Assembly (NCBI GenBank): GCA_963920705.1
Contig: OY987233.1
Coordinates: 124,001 to 188,000 of the forward strand
DNA: 64,000 nt
Reading direction: 5' to 3'
Source of the DNA: Odiellus spinosus
Lineage: Eukaryota > Arthropoda > Arachnida > Opiliones > Phalangiidae
Numbering within the stretch: the first letter of the stretch is position 1; each line of letters starts with the position of its first letter. Below, piece by piece: positions 27,647 through 40,768 of the stretch. The position numbers were made by a program, and so were the translations under genes. The notes beneath the pieces were generated by a model. It did not search any database. It was not told the origin of the DNA and was given only the letters and a program-made list of their open reading frames with translations.

Positions 27647-30040
27647 GTGGATCTAGACTTGGGACATTTGTGGATCTACACTTGTGAAATTTGTGGATCT
27701 ACACTTGGTAAATTTGTGGATCTACACTTGGGAAATTTGTGGATCTACTCTTGGCAAATTTGTGGATCTACACTTGGCAAATTTGTGGATCTACACTTGG
27801 CAAATTTGTGGATCTACACTTGGCAAATTTTGTGGATCTACACTTGGGAAATTTGTGGATTTACACTTGGCAAATTTGTGGATCTACACTTGTGAAATTT
27901 GTGGATCTACACTTGGGAAATTTGTGGATCTACACTTGGCAAATTTGTGGATCTACACTTGGGAAATTTGTGGATCTACACTTGGGAAATTTGTTTATCT
28001 ACACTTGGGAAATTTGTGGATCTACACTTGTGAAATTTGTCGATATACACTTGTGAAATTTGTGGAGCTATACTTGGGAAATTTGTGGATCTACACTTGG
28101 GAAATTTGTGGATCTACACTTGGGAAATTTGTGGATCTACACTTGGGAAATTTGTGGATCTACACTTGGAAAATTTGTGGATATACACTTGGGAAATATG
28201 TGGATCTACACTTGGGAAATTTGTGGATCTACACTTGGGAAATTTGTTGATCTACACTTGGGAAATTTGTGGATCTACACTTGGGAAATTTGTGGATCTA
28301 CACTTGAAAAATTTGTGGATATACACTTGGGAAATATGTGGATCTACACTTGGGAAATTTGTGGATCTACACTTGGAAAATTTGTGGATCTACATTTGGG
28401 AAATTTGTTGATCTACACTTGGGAAATTTGTGGTTCTACACTTGGGAAATTTGTGTATCTACACTTGGGAAATTTGTGGATTTATACTTGGGAAATTTGT
28501 GGATTTATACTTCGGAAATTTGTGGATTTATACTTGGAAAATTTGTGGATTTATAATTGGGAAATTTGTGGATTTATACTTGGGAAATTTGTGGGTCTAG
28601 ACTTGGGAAATTTGTGGGTATAGACTTGGGACATTTGTGGATCTAGACTTGGGACATTTGTGGATCTACACTTGTGAAATTTGTGGATCTACACTTGGTA
28701 AATTTGTGGATCTACACTTGGGAAATTTGTGGATCTACTCTTGGCAAATTTGTGGATCTACACTTGGCAAATTTGTGGATCTACACTTGGCAAATTTGTG
28801 GATCTACACTTGGCAAATTTTGTGGATCTACACTTGGGAAATTTGTGGATTTACACTTGTGAAATTTGTGGATCTACACTTGGGAAATTTGTGGATCTAC
28901 ACTTGGGAAATTTGGGGATCTACACTTGGGAAATTTGTTTATCTACACTTGGGAAATTTGTGGATCTACACTTGTGAAATTTGTCGATATACACTTGTGA
29001 AATTTGTGGAGCTATACTTGGGAAATTTGTGGATCTACACTTGGGAAATTTGTGGATCTACACTTGGGAAATTTGTGGATCTACACTTGGGAAATTTGTG
29101 GATCTACACTTGGAAAATTTGTGGATATACACTTGGGAAATATGTGGATCTACACTTGGGAAATTTGTGGATCTACACTTGGGAAATTTGTTGATCTACA
29201 CTTGGGAAATTTGTGGTTCTACACTTGGGAAATTTGTGTATCTACACTTGGGAAATTTGTGGATTTATACTTGGGAAATTTGTGGATTTATACTTCGGAA
29301 ATTTGTGGATTTATACTTAGAAAATGTGTGGATTTATAATTGGGAAATTTGTGGATTTATACTTGGGAAATTTGTGGGTCTAGACTTGGGAAATTTGTGG
29401 GTATAGACTTGGGACATTTGTGGATCTAGACTTGGGACATTTGTGGATCTACACTTGGTAAATTTGTGGATCTACACTTGGGAAATTTGTGGATCTACTC
29501 TTGGCAAATTTGTGGATCTACACTTGGCAAATTTTTGGATCTACACTTGGCAAATTTGTGGATCTACACTTGGCAAATTTTGTGGATCTACACTTGGGAA
29601 ATTTGTGGATTTACACTTGGCAAATTTGTGGATCTACACTTGTGAAATTTGTGGATCTACACTTGGGAAATTTGTGGATCTACACTTGGCAAATTTGTGG
29701 ATCTACACTTGGGAAATTTGTGAATTTATACTTGGGAAATTTGTGGATTTATACTTGGGAAATTTGTGGATTTATACTGGGGAAATTTGTGGATTTATAC
29801 TTGGGAAATTTGTGGAATTATACTTAGGAAATTTGTGGATTTATACTTGGGACATTTGTGGATCTAGACTTGGGACATTTGTGGATCTAGACTTGGGACA
29901 TTTTTGAATTTATACTTGGGAAATTTGTGAATTTATACTTGGGAAATTAATGGATTTATACTTGGGAAATTTGTGGATTTATACTTGGGAAATTTGTGGA
30001 TTTATACTTGGGAAATTTGTGGATTTATACTTGGGAAATT
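27647..30040 (+). repeat. 2,510-bp super-HOR, copy 2 (two monomers shorter)
   Basis: Follows copy 1 landmark by landmark. Near 28.86 kb two monomers are missing, so the offset falls to 2,464 bp. Private changes include AAATTAATGG near 29945. The AAATTTTTGGATC monomer near 27068 in copy 1 is matched near 29532. Confidence 0.83.
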
Positions 30041-31560
30041 TGTGGATTTATACTTAGGAAATTTGTGGATTTACACTTGACAAATTTGTGGATCTACACT
30101 TTGCAAAGTTGTGGATCTACACTTGGTAAATTTGTGGATCTACACTTGGCAAATTTGTGAATCTACACTTGGCAAATTTGTGGATCTACACTTGGCAAAT
30201 TTTGTGGATCTACACTTGGGAAATTTGTGGATTTACACTTGGGAAATTTGTGGATCTACACTTGGGAAATTTGTGGATCTACACTTGGGAAATTTGTGGA
30301 TCTACACTTGGGAAATTTGTGAATTTATACTTGGTAAATTTGTGGATTTATACTGGGGAAATTTGTGGATTTATACTTGGGAAATTTGTGGATTTATACT
30401 TAGGAAATTTGTGGATTTACACTTGGCAAATTTGTGGATTTACACTTGGCAAATTTGTGGATCTACACTTGTGAAATTTGTGGATCTACACTTGGGAAAT
30501 TTGTGGATCTACACTTGGGAAATTTGTGGATCTACACTTGGGAAATTTGTGGATCTACACTTGGGAAATTTGTGAATTTATACTTGGTAAATTTGTGGAT
30601 TTATACTGGGGAAATTTGTGGATTTATACTTGGGAAATTTGTGGATTTATACTTAGGAAATTTGTGGATTTACACTTGGCAAATTTGTGGATCTACACTT
30701 GGTAAATTTGTGGATCTACACTTGGCAAATTTGTGGATCTACACTTGGCAAATTTGTGGATCTACACTTAGCAAATTTATGGATCTACACTTGGCAAATT
30801 TTGTGGATCTACACTTCGGAAATTTGTGGATCTACACTTGGGAAATTTGTGGATCTACACTTGGGAAATTTGTGGATCTACACTTGATAAATTTGTGGAT
30901 CTACACTTGGCAAATTTGTGGATCTACACTTGGGAAATTTGTGGATTTACACTTGGCAAATTTGTGGATCTACACTTGTGAAATTTGTGGATCTACACTT
31001 GGGAAATTTGTGGATCTACACTTGGGAAATTTGTTTATCTACACTTGGGAAATTTGTGAATTTATACTTGGGAAATTTGTGAATTTATACTTGGGAAATT
31101 TGTGGATCTACACTTGGCAAATTTGTGGATCTACACTTGGCAAATTTATGGATCTACACTTGGCAAATTTTGTGGATCTACACTTGGCAAATTTGTGGAT
31201 CTACACTTGGGAAATTTGTTTATCTACACTTGGGAAATTTGTGGATCTACACTTGTGAAATTTGTGGATCTACACTTGTGAAATTTGTGGAGCTACACTT
31301 GGGAAATTTGTGGATCTACACCTGGGAAATTTGTGGATCTACACTTGGGAAATTTGTGGATCTACACTTGGGAAATTTGTGGATCTACACTTGGGAAATT
31401 TGTGGATCTACACTTGGTAAATTTGTGGATCTACACTTGGGAAATTTGTGAATTTATACTTGTAAAATTTGTGGATTTATACTTGGGAAATTTGTGGATT
31501 TATACTGGGGAAATTTGTGGATTTATACTTGGGAAATTTGTGGATTTATACTTAGGAAAT
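29832..31560 (+). repeat. ~1.73-kb HOR, copy 1
   Basis: Starts with TTGGGACATTTG and the TCTAGAC doublet, then TTTTTGAATTTATAC (29901), a GATTTATAC run, CTTTGCAAAGTTGTGG (~30098), GTGAATCTAC, TACTGGGG, CTTAGCAAATTTATGG and CTTCGG. The series restarts at 31561 with an initial offset of 1,728 bp. Confidence 0.8.
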
Positions 31561-33060
31561 TTGTGGATTTATACTTGGGACATTTGTGGATCTAGACTTG
31601 GGACATTTGTGGATCTAGACTTGGGACATTTTTGAATTTATACTTGGGAAATTTGTGAATTTATACTTGGGAAATTTGTGGATTTATACTTGGGAAATTT
31701 GTGGATTTATACTTGGGAAATTTGTGGATTTATACTTGGGAAATTTGTGGATTTATACTTGGGAAATTTGTGGATTTATACTTAGGAAATTTGTGGATTT
31801 ACACTTGACAAATTTGTGGATCTACACTTTGCAAAGTTGTGGATCTACACTTTGCAAAGTTGTGGATCTACACTTGGTAAATTTGTGGATCTACACTTGG
31901 TAAATTTGTGGATCTACACTTGGCAAATTTGTGAATCTACACTTGGCAAATTTGTGGATCTACACTTGGCAAATTTTGTGGATCTACACTTGGGAAATTT
32001 GTGGATTTACACTTGGGAAATTTGTGGATCTACACTTGGGAAATTTGTGGATCTACACTTGGGAAATTTGTGGATCTACACTTGGGAAATTTGTGAATTT
32101 ATACTTGGTAAATTTGTGGATTTATACTGGGGAAATTTGTGGATTTATACTTGGGAAATTTGTGGATTTATACTTAGGAAATTTGTGGATTTACACTTGG
32201 CAAATTTGTGGATTTACACTTGGCAAATTTGTGGATCTACACTTGTGAAATTTGTGGATCTACACTTGGGAAATTTGTGGATCTACACTTGGGAAATTTG
32301 TGGATCTACACTTGGGAAATTTGTGGATCTACACTTGGGAAATTTGTGAATTTATACTTGGTAAATTTGTGGATTTATACTGGGGAAATTTGTGGATTTA
32401 TACTTGGCAAATTTGTGGATCTACACTTAGCAAATTTATGGATCTACACTTGGCAAATTTTGTGGATCTACACTTCGGAAATTTGTGGATCTACACTTGG
32501 GAAATTTGTGGATCTACACTTGGGAAATTTGTGGATCTACACTTGATAAATTTGTGGATCTACACTTGGCAAATTTGTGGATATACACTTGGCAAATTTA
32601 TGGATCTACACTTGGCAAATTTTGTGGATCTACACTTGGGAAATTTGTAGATTTACACTTGGCAAATTTGTGGATCTACACTTGTGAAATTTGTGGATCT
32701 ACACTTGGGAAATTTGTGGATCTACACTTGGGAAATTTGTGAATTTATACTTGGGAAATTTGTGAATTTATACTTGGGAAATTTGTGGATCTACACTTGG
32801 CAAATTTGTGGATCTACACTTTGCAAATTTGTGGATCTACACTTGGCAAATTTATGGATCTACACTTGGCAAATTTTGTGGATCTACACTTGGGAAATTT
32901 GTGGATCTACACTTGGGAAATTTGTGGATCTACACTTGGGAAATTTGTTTATCTACACTTGGGAAATTTGTGGATCTACACTTGTGAAATTTGTGGATCT
33001 ACACTTGTGAAATTTGTGGAGCTACACTTGGGAAATTTGTGGATCTACACTTGGGAAATT
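31561..33060 (+). repeat. ~1.73-kb HOR, copy 2
   Basis: Starts with the same TTGGGACATTTG group. The CTTTGCAAAGTTGTGG monomer is doubled here (~31830 and ~31853), raising the offset to 1,774 bp. A deletion of about five monomers near 32.4 kb then lowers it. Order is kept through the AAATTTATGG/AAATTTTGTGG run. Confidence 0.76.
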
Positions 33061-33355
33061 TGTGGATCTACACTTGGGAAATTTGTGGATCTACACTTGG
33101 GAAATTTGTGGATATACACTTGGGAAATATGTGGATCTACACTTGGAAAATTTGTGGATCTACATTTGGGAAATTTATGGATCTACACTTGGGAAATTTG
33201 TGGTTCTACACTTGGGAAATTTGTGGTTCTACACTTGGGAAATTTGTGGATCTACACTTGGGAAATTTGTGGATTTATACTTGGGAAATTTGTGGATTTA
33301 TACTTGGGAAATTTGTGGATTTATACTTGGGAAATTTGTGGATTTATACTTAGGA
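32180..33355 (+). repeat. 1,176-bp unit, copy 1 (nested)
   Basis: Two GATTTACACTTGGC monomers, CTTGTG, TACTGGGG, CTTAGCAAATTTATGG, CTTCGG, CTTGATAAATTTG and GTAGATTTACAC recur at +1,176 bp. The following GTGGAGCTACAC block recurs at +1,222 bp (32991 and 34213). This unit overlaps copy 2 of the 1.73-kb HOR, so duplications of different age are superimposed. Confidence 0.75.
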
Positions 33356-34560
33356 AATTTGTGGATTTACACTTGGCAAATTTGTGGATTTACACTTGGC
33401 AAATTTGTGGATCTACACTTGTGAAATTTGTGGATCTACACTTGGGAAATTTGTGGATCTACACTTGGGAAATTTGTGGATCTACACTTGGGAAATTTGT
33501 GGATCTACACTTGGGAAATTTGTGAATTTATACTTGGTAAATTTGTGGATTTATACTGGGGAAATTTGTGGATTTATACTTGGCAAATTTGTGGATCTAC
33601 ACTTAGCAAATTTATGGATCTACACTTGGCAAATTTTGTGGATCTACACTTCGGAAATTTGTGGATCTACACTTCGGAAATTTGTGGATCTACACTTGGG
33701 AAATTTGTGGATCTACACTTGGGAAATTTGTGGATCTACACTTGATAAATTTGTGGATATACACTTGGCAAATTTATGGATCTACACTTGGCAAATTTTG
33801 TGGATCTACACTTGGGAAATTTGTAGATTTACACTTGGCAAATTTGTGGATCTACACTTGTGAAATTTGTGGATCTACACTTGGGAAATTTGTGGATCTA
33901 CACTTGGGAAATTTGTGGATCTACACTTGGGAAATTTGTGGATCTACACTTGGGAAATTTGTGAATTTATACTTGGGAAATTTGTGAATTTATACTTGGG
34001 AAATTTGTGGATCTACACTTGGCAAATTTGTGGATCTACACTTGGCAAATTTGTGGATCTACACTTGGCAAATTTATGGATCTACACTTGGCAAATTTTG
34101 TGGATCTACACTTGGGAAATTTGTGGATCTACACTTGGGAAATTTGTGGATCTACACTTGGGAAATTTGTTTATCTACACTTGGGAAATTTGTGGATCTA
34201 CACTTGTGAAATTTGTGGATCTACACTTGTGAAATTTGTGGAGCTACACTTGGGAAATTTGTGGATCTACACTTGGGAAATTTGTGGATCTACACTTGGG
34301 AAATTTGTGGATCTACACTTGGGAAATTTGTGGATATACACTTGGGAAATATGTGGATCTACACTTGGAAAATTTGTGGATCTACATTTGGGAAATTTAT
34401 GGATCTACACTTGGGAAATTTGTGGTTCTACACTTGGGAAATTTGTGGATCTACACTTGGGAAATTTGTGGATTTATACTTGGGAAATTTGTGGATTTAT
34501 ACTTGGGAAATTTGTGGATTTATACTTGGGAAATTTGTGGATTTATACATGGGAAATTTG
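33356..34560 (+). repeat. 1,176-bp unit, copy 2 (nested)
   Basis: Second copy of the unit at 32180-33355. It carries a doubled CTTCGG monomer (~33649 and 33672) and lacks one CAAATTTGTGG monomer near 33750. It leads into the first 2,119-bp HOR. Confidence 0.74.
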
Positions 34561-36331
34561 TGGATTTATACTCCGGAAATTTGTGGATTTATACTTGCGA
34601 AATTTGTGGATTTATAATTGGGAAATTTGTGGATTTATAATTGGGAAATTTGTGGATTTATACTTGTTAAATTTGTGGGTCTAGACTTGGGAAATTTGTG
34701 GGTCTAGACTTGGGACATTTGTGGATCTAGACTTGGGACATTTGTGGATCTAGACTTGGGATATTTGTGGATTTATACTTGGGACATTTGTTGATCTAGA
34801 CTTGGGACATTTGTGGATCTAGACTTGGGACATTTTTGAATTAATACTTGGGAAATTTTTGAATTTATACTTGGGAAATTTGTGGATTTATACTTGGGAA
34901 ATTTGTGGATTTATACTTGGGAAATTTGTGGATTTATACTTGGGAAATTTGTGGATTTATACTTGGGAAATTTGTGGATATATACTTAGGAAATTTGTGG
35001 ATTTACACTTGGCAAATATGTGGATCTACACTTTGCAAATTTGTGGATCTACACTTTGCAAATTTGTGGATCTACACTTGGGAAATTTGTGGATCTACAC
35101 TTTGCAAATTTGTGGATCTACACTTTGCAAATTTGTGGATCTACACTTGGGAAATTTGTGGATCTACACTTGGGAAATTTGTGGATCTACACTTGGGAAA
35201 AACGTGGATATACACTTGGGAAATTTGTGGATCTACACTTGGGAAATTTGTGAATTTATACTTGGGAAATTTGTGGATTTATACTTGGGAAATTTGTGGA
35301 TTTATACTGGGGAAATTTGTGGATTTATACTTGGAAATTTGTGGATTTACACTTGGCAAATTTGTGGATCTACACTTGGTAAATTTTTGGATCTACACTT
35401 GGCAAATTTGTGGATCTACACTTGGCAAATTTGTGGATCTACACTTGGCAAATTTATGGATCTACACTTGGCAAATTTTGTGGATCTACACTTCGGAAAT
35501 TTGTGGATCTACACTTGGGAAATTTGTGGATCTACACTTGGGAAATTTGTGGATCTACACTTGATAAATTTGTGGATCTACACTTGGCAAATTTGTTGAT
35601 CTACACTTGGCAAATTTATGGATCTACACTTGGGAAATTTGTGGATCTACACTTGGGAAATTTGTGGATCTACACTTGGGAAATTTGTGAATTTATACTT
35701 GGTAAATTTGTGGATTTATACTGGGGAAATTTGTGGATTTATACTTGGCAAATTTGTGGATCTACACTTAGCAAATTTATGGATCTACACTTGGCAAATT
35801 TTGTGGATCTACACTTCGGAAATTTGTGGATCTACACTTGGGAAATTTGTGGATCTACACTTGGGAAATTTGTGGATCTACACTTGATAAATTTGTGGAT
35901 CTACACTTGGCAAATTTGTGGATATACACTTGGCAAATTTATGGATCTACACTTGGCAAATTTTGTGGATCTACACTTGGGAAATTTGTGGATTTACACT
36001 TGGCAAATTTGTGGATCTACACTTGTGAAATTTGTGGATCTACACTTGGGAAATTTGTGGATCTACAATTGGGAAATTTGTGGATCTACACTTGGGAAAT
36101 TTGTGAATTTATACTTGGGAAATTTGTGAATTTATACTTGGGAAATTTGTGGATCTACACTTTTCAAATTTGTGGATCTACACTTGGCAAATTTATGGAT
36201 CTACACTTGGCAAATTTTGTGGATCTACACTTGGGAAATTTGTGGATCTACACTTGGGAAATTTGTGGATCTACACTTGGGAAATTTGTTTATCTACACT
36301 TGGGAAATTTGTGAATCTACACTTGTGAAAT
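34213..36331 (+). repeat. 2,119-bp HOR, copy 1
   Basis: Landmarks: GTGGAGCTACAC, GATATACACTTGGGAAATATG, TACTCCGGAAA (~34570), the TCTAGAC group, TTGGGATATTTG, GAATTAATAC (~34838), GGATATATACTTAGG, a CTTTGCAAATTTG run, GGAAAAACGTGG (~35197), and AAATTTATGG/AAATTTTGTGG runs. All recur at +2,119 bp (92 monomers plus 3 bp). Confidence 0.86.
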
Positions 36332-37990
36332 TTGTGGATCTACACTTGTGAAATTTGTGGAGCTACACTTGGGAAATTTGTGGATCTACACTTGGGAAAT
36401 TTGTGGATCTACACTTGGGAAATTTGTGGATCTACACTTGGGAAATTTGTGGATCTACACTTGGGAAATTTGTGGATATACACTTGGGAAATATGTGGAT
36501 CTACACTTGGAAAATTTGTGGATCTACATTTGGGAAATTTGTGGATCTACACTTGGGAAATTTGTGGTTCTACACTTGGGAAATTTGTGGATCTACACTT
36601 GGGAAATTTGTGGATTTATACTTGGGAAATTTGTGGATTTATACTTGGGAAATTTGTGGATTTATACTTGGGAAATTTGTGGATTTATACATGGGAAATT
36701 TGTGGATTTATACTCCGGAAATTTGTGGATTTATACTTGCGAAATTTGTGGATTTATAATTGGGAAATTTGTGGATTTATACTTGTTAAATTTGTGGGTC
36801 TAGACTTGGGAAATTTGTGGGTCTAGACTTGGGACATTTGTGGATCTAGACTTGGGACATTTGTGGATCTAGACTTGGGATATTTGTGGATTTATACTTG
36901 GGACATTTGTTGATCTAGACTTGGGACATTTGTGGATCTAGACTTGGGACATTTTTGAATTAATACTTGGGAAATTTTTGAATTTATACTTGGGAAATTT
37001 GTGGATTTATACTTGGGAAATTTGTGGATTTATACTTGGGAAATTTGTGGATTTATACTTGGGAAATTTGTGGATTTATACTTGGGAAATTTGTGGATAT
37101 ATACTTAGGAAATTTGTGGATTTACACTTGGCAAATATGTGGATCTACACTTTGCAAATTTGTGGATCTACACTATGCAAATTTGTGGATCTACACTTGG
37201 GAAATTTGTGGATCTACACTTTGCAAATTTGTGGATCTACACTTGGAAAATTTGTGGATCTACACTTGGGAAATTTGTGGATCTACACTTGGGAAATTTT
37301 CTGATCTACACTTGGGAAATTTGTGGATTTACACTTGGCAAATTTGTGGATCTACACTTGGGAAATTTGTGGATCTACACTTGGGAAATTTGTGGATCTA
37401 CACTTGGGAAAAACGTGGATATACACTTGGGAAATTTGTGGATCTACACCTGGGAAATTTGTGAATTTATACTTGGGAAATTTGTGGATTTATACTTGGG
37501 AAATTTGTGGATTTATACTGGGGAAATTTGTGGATTTATACTTGGAAATTAGTGGATTTACACTTGGCAAATTTGTGGATCTACACTTGGTAAATTTTTG
37601 GATCTACACTTGGCAAATTTGTGGATCTACACTTGGCAAATTTGTGGATCTACACTTGGCAAATTTATGGATCTACACTTGGCAAATTTTGTGGATCTAC
37701 ACTTCGGAAATTTGTGGATCCACACTTGGGAAATTTGTGGATCTACACTTGGGAAATTTGTGGATCTACACTTGATAAATTTGTGGATCTACACTTGGCA
37801 AATTTGTTGATCTACACTTGGCAAATTTATGGATCTACACTTGGCAAATTTTGTGGATCTACACTTCGGAAATTTGTGGATCTACACTTGGGAAATTTGT
37901 GGATCTACACTTGGGAAATTTGTTTATCTACACTTGGGAAATTTTTGGATCTACACTTGTGAAATTTGTGGATCTACACTTGTGAAATTT
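36332..37990 (+). repeat. 2,119-bp HOR, copy 2 (incomplete)
   Basis: Same order as copy 1 with one TCTAGAC-region monomer rearranged. Four monomers are added near 37.3 kb, giving a 2,211-bp offset from GTGGATATACAC onward. Copy 2 stops at the next GTGGAGCTACAC (~37990). It includes a rare GGATCC monomer near 37718. Confidence 0.82.
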
Positions 37991-38464
37991 GTGGAGCTAC
38001 ACTTTTGAAATTTGTGGATCTACACTTGGGAAATTTGTGGATCTACACTTGGGAAATTTGTGGATCTACACTTGGGAAATTTGTGGATATACACTTGGGA
38101 AATATGTGGATCTACACTTGGAAAATTTGTGGATCTGCATTTGGGAAATTTGTGGATCTACACTTGGGAAATTTGTGGTTTTACACTTGGGAAATATTGT
38201 GGATCTACACTTGGGAAATTGGTGGATTTATACTTGGGAAATTTGTGGATTTATACTTGGGAAATTTGTGGATTTATACTTGGGAAATTTGTGGATTTAT
38301 ACTTGGGAAATTTGTGGATTTATATTTGGGAAATTTGTTTATTTATACTTGGGAAATTTGTGGATTTATACTTGGAAAATTTGTGGATTTATACTTGGGA
38401 AATTTGTGGATTTATACTTGGGAAATTTGTGGATTTAGACTTAGGAAATTTGTGGATTTACACT

Positions 38465-38930
38465 TTTCAAATTTATGGATCTTCACTTGGTAAATTTGTG
38501 GATCTACACTTGGTAATTTTGTGGATCTACACTTGGAAAATTTGTGGATCTACACTTGGGAAATTTGTGGATCTACACTTGGGAAATTTGTGGATTTATA
38601 CTTGGGAAATTTGTGGATTTATACTTGGGAAATTTGTGGATTTATACTTGGGAAATATATGGATTTATATTTGGGAAATTTGTTTATTTATACTTGGGAA
38701 ATTTGTGGATTTATACTTGGAAAATTTGTGGATTTATACTTGGGAAATTTGTGGATTTATACTTGGGAAATTTGTGGATTTATACTTAGGAAATTTGTGG
38801 ATTTACACTTGGCAAATTTATGGATCTACACTTGGTAAATTTGTGGATCTACACTTGGCAAATTTGTGGATCTAAACTTGGCAAATTTGTGGATCTACAC
38901 TTGGAAAATTTGTGGATCTACACTTGGGAA
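38465..38930 (+). repeat. ~465-bp direct repeat, copy 1 (offset 1,838 bp)
   Basis: CAAATTTATGG, GATCTTCACTTGG, CTTGGTAATTTTGTGG, a GATTTATAC run with GTTTATTTATAC and CTAAACTTGGC recur at +1,838 bp (80 monomers minus 2 bp). Confidence 0.82.
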
Positions 38931-40302
38931 ATTTGTGGATCTACACTTGGCAAATTTGTTTATCTACACTTGGCAAATTTGTGGATCTACACTTGGCAAA
39001 TTTGTGGGTCTACACTTTGCAAATTTGTGGATCTACAATTGGGGAATTTGTGGATCTACACTTGGGAAATTTGTGGATCTACACTTGGGAAATTTGTGGG
39101 TCTACACTTGGCAAATTTGTGGATCTACACTTGGGAAATTTTTGGATCTACACTTGGGAAATTTGTGGATCTACACTTGGGAAATTTTTGGATCTACACT
39201 TGGGAAATTTGTGGATCTACACTTGGGAAATTTGTGGATCTACACTTGGGAAATTTGTGGATCTACACTTGGGAAATTTGTGGATCTACACTTGGGAAAT
39301 TTGTGGATCTACACTTGGGAAATTTGTGGATCTACACTTAGGAAATTTGTGGATCTACACTTGGGAAATTTATGGATCTACACTTGGGAAATTTATGGAT
39401 CTACACTTGGGAAATTTATGGATCTACACTTGGGAAATTTGTGGATCTACACTTGGGAAATTTTTGGATCTACACTTGGGAAATTTGTGGATCTACACTT
39501 GGGAAATTTGTGGATTTATACTTGGGAAATTTGGGGATTTATACTTGGGAAATTTATGGATTTATACTTGGGAAATTAGTGGATTTATAATTGGGAAATT
39601 TGTGGATTTATATTTGAGAAATTTGTGGATCTACACTTGGGAAATTTGTGGATCTACACTTGGGAAATTTGTGGATCTACACTTGGAAAATTTGTGGATC
39701 TACACTTGGGAAATTTGTGGATCTACACTTGGGAAATTTGTAGATCTACACTTGGGAAAATTGTGGATCTACTCTTGGGAAATTTGTCGATCTACACTAG
39801 TAAAATTTGTGGATCTACACTTGGGAAATTTGTGGATCTACACTTGGGAAATTTGTTATTCTACACTTGGGAAATTTGTGGATTTATACTTGGGAAATTT
39901 GGGGATTTACACTTTTCAAATTTGTGGATCTACACTTGGCAAATTTGTGGATCTACACTTGGCAAATTTGTGGATTTATACTTGCGAAATTTGTGGATTT
40001 ATACTTGGGAAATTTGTGGATTTATACTTGGGAAATTTGTGGATTTATACTTGGGAAATTTGTGGATTTATATTTGGGAAATTTGTTTATTTATACCTGG
40101 GAAATTTGTGGATTTATACTTGGGAAATTTGTGGATTTATACTTAGGAAATTTGTGGATTTACACTTTTCAAATTTATGGATCTTCACTTGGTAAATTTG
40201 TGGATCTACACTTGGTAAATTTGTGGATCTACACTTGGAAAATTTGTGGATCTACACTTGGGAAATTTGTGGATCTACACTTGGGAAATTTGTGGATTTC
40301 CA

Positions 40303-40768
40303 CTTCAAATTTATGGATCTTCACTTGGTAAATTTGTGGATCTACACTTGGTAATTTTGTGGATCTACACTTGGAAAATTTGTGGATCTACACTTGGGAA
40401 ATTTGTGGATCTACACTTGGGAAATTTGTGGATTTATACTTGGGAAATTTGTGGATTTATACTTGGGAAATTTGTGGATTTATACTTGGGAAATTTATGG
40501 ATTTATATTTGGGAAATTTGTTTATTTATACTTGGGAAATTTGTGGATTTATACTTGGAAAATTTGTGGATTTATACTTGGGAAATTTGTGGATTTATAC
40601 TTGGGAAATTTGTGGATTTATACTTAGGAAATTTGTGGATTTACACTTGGCAAATTTATGGATCTACACTTGGTAAATTTGTGGATCTACACTTGGCAAA
40701 TTTGTGGATCTAAACTTGGCAAATTTGTGGATCTACACCTGGAAAATTTGTGGATCTACACTTGGCAA
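40303..40768 (+). repeat. ~465-bp direct repeat, copy 2 (offset 1,838 bp)
   Basis: Second copy of the block at 38465. Its left edge sits on a damaged monomer (GATTTCCACTTCAAATTTATGG lacks several bases), a visible junction scar near 40290-40310. Confidence 0.82.

Larger units (their letters stand above)
13611..29831 (+). repeat. Middle satellite domain with GTCGATATACAC and TCTAGA markers
   Basis: Two private landmarks define this domain. GTCGATATACACTTG followed by GTGGAGCTATAC occurs about 16 times between 13.6 and 29.0 kb. The group GGTCTAGACTTGG, GGGTATAGACTTGG, GATCTAGACTTGGGAC recurs at about 14.05, 14.85, 15.9, 17.5, 18.4, 19.6, 20.7, 21.6, 22.4, 23.3, 24.0, 25.1, 26.1, 26.9, 27.6, 28.6 and 29.4 kb. 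Intervals vary (783, 898, 990, 1,061, 1,199, 1,612 bp), showing repeated gain and loss of sub-blocks. No gene is seen. Confidence 0.9.
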
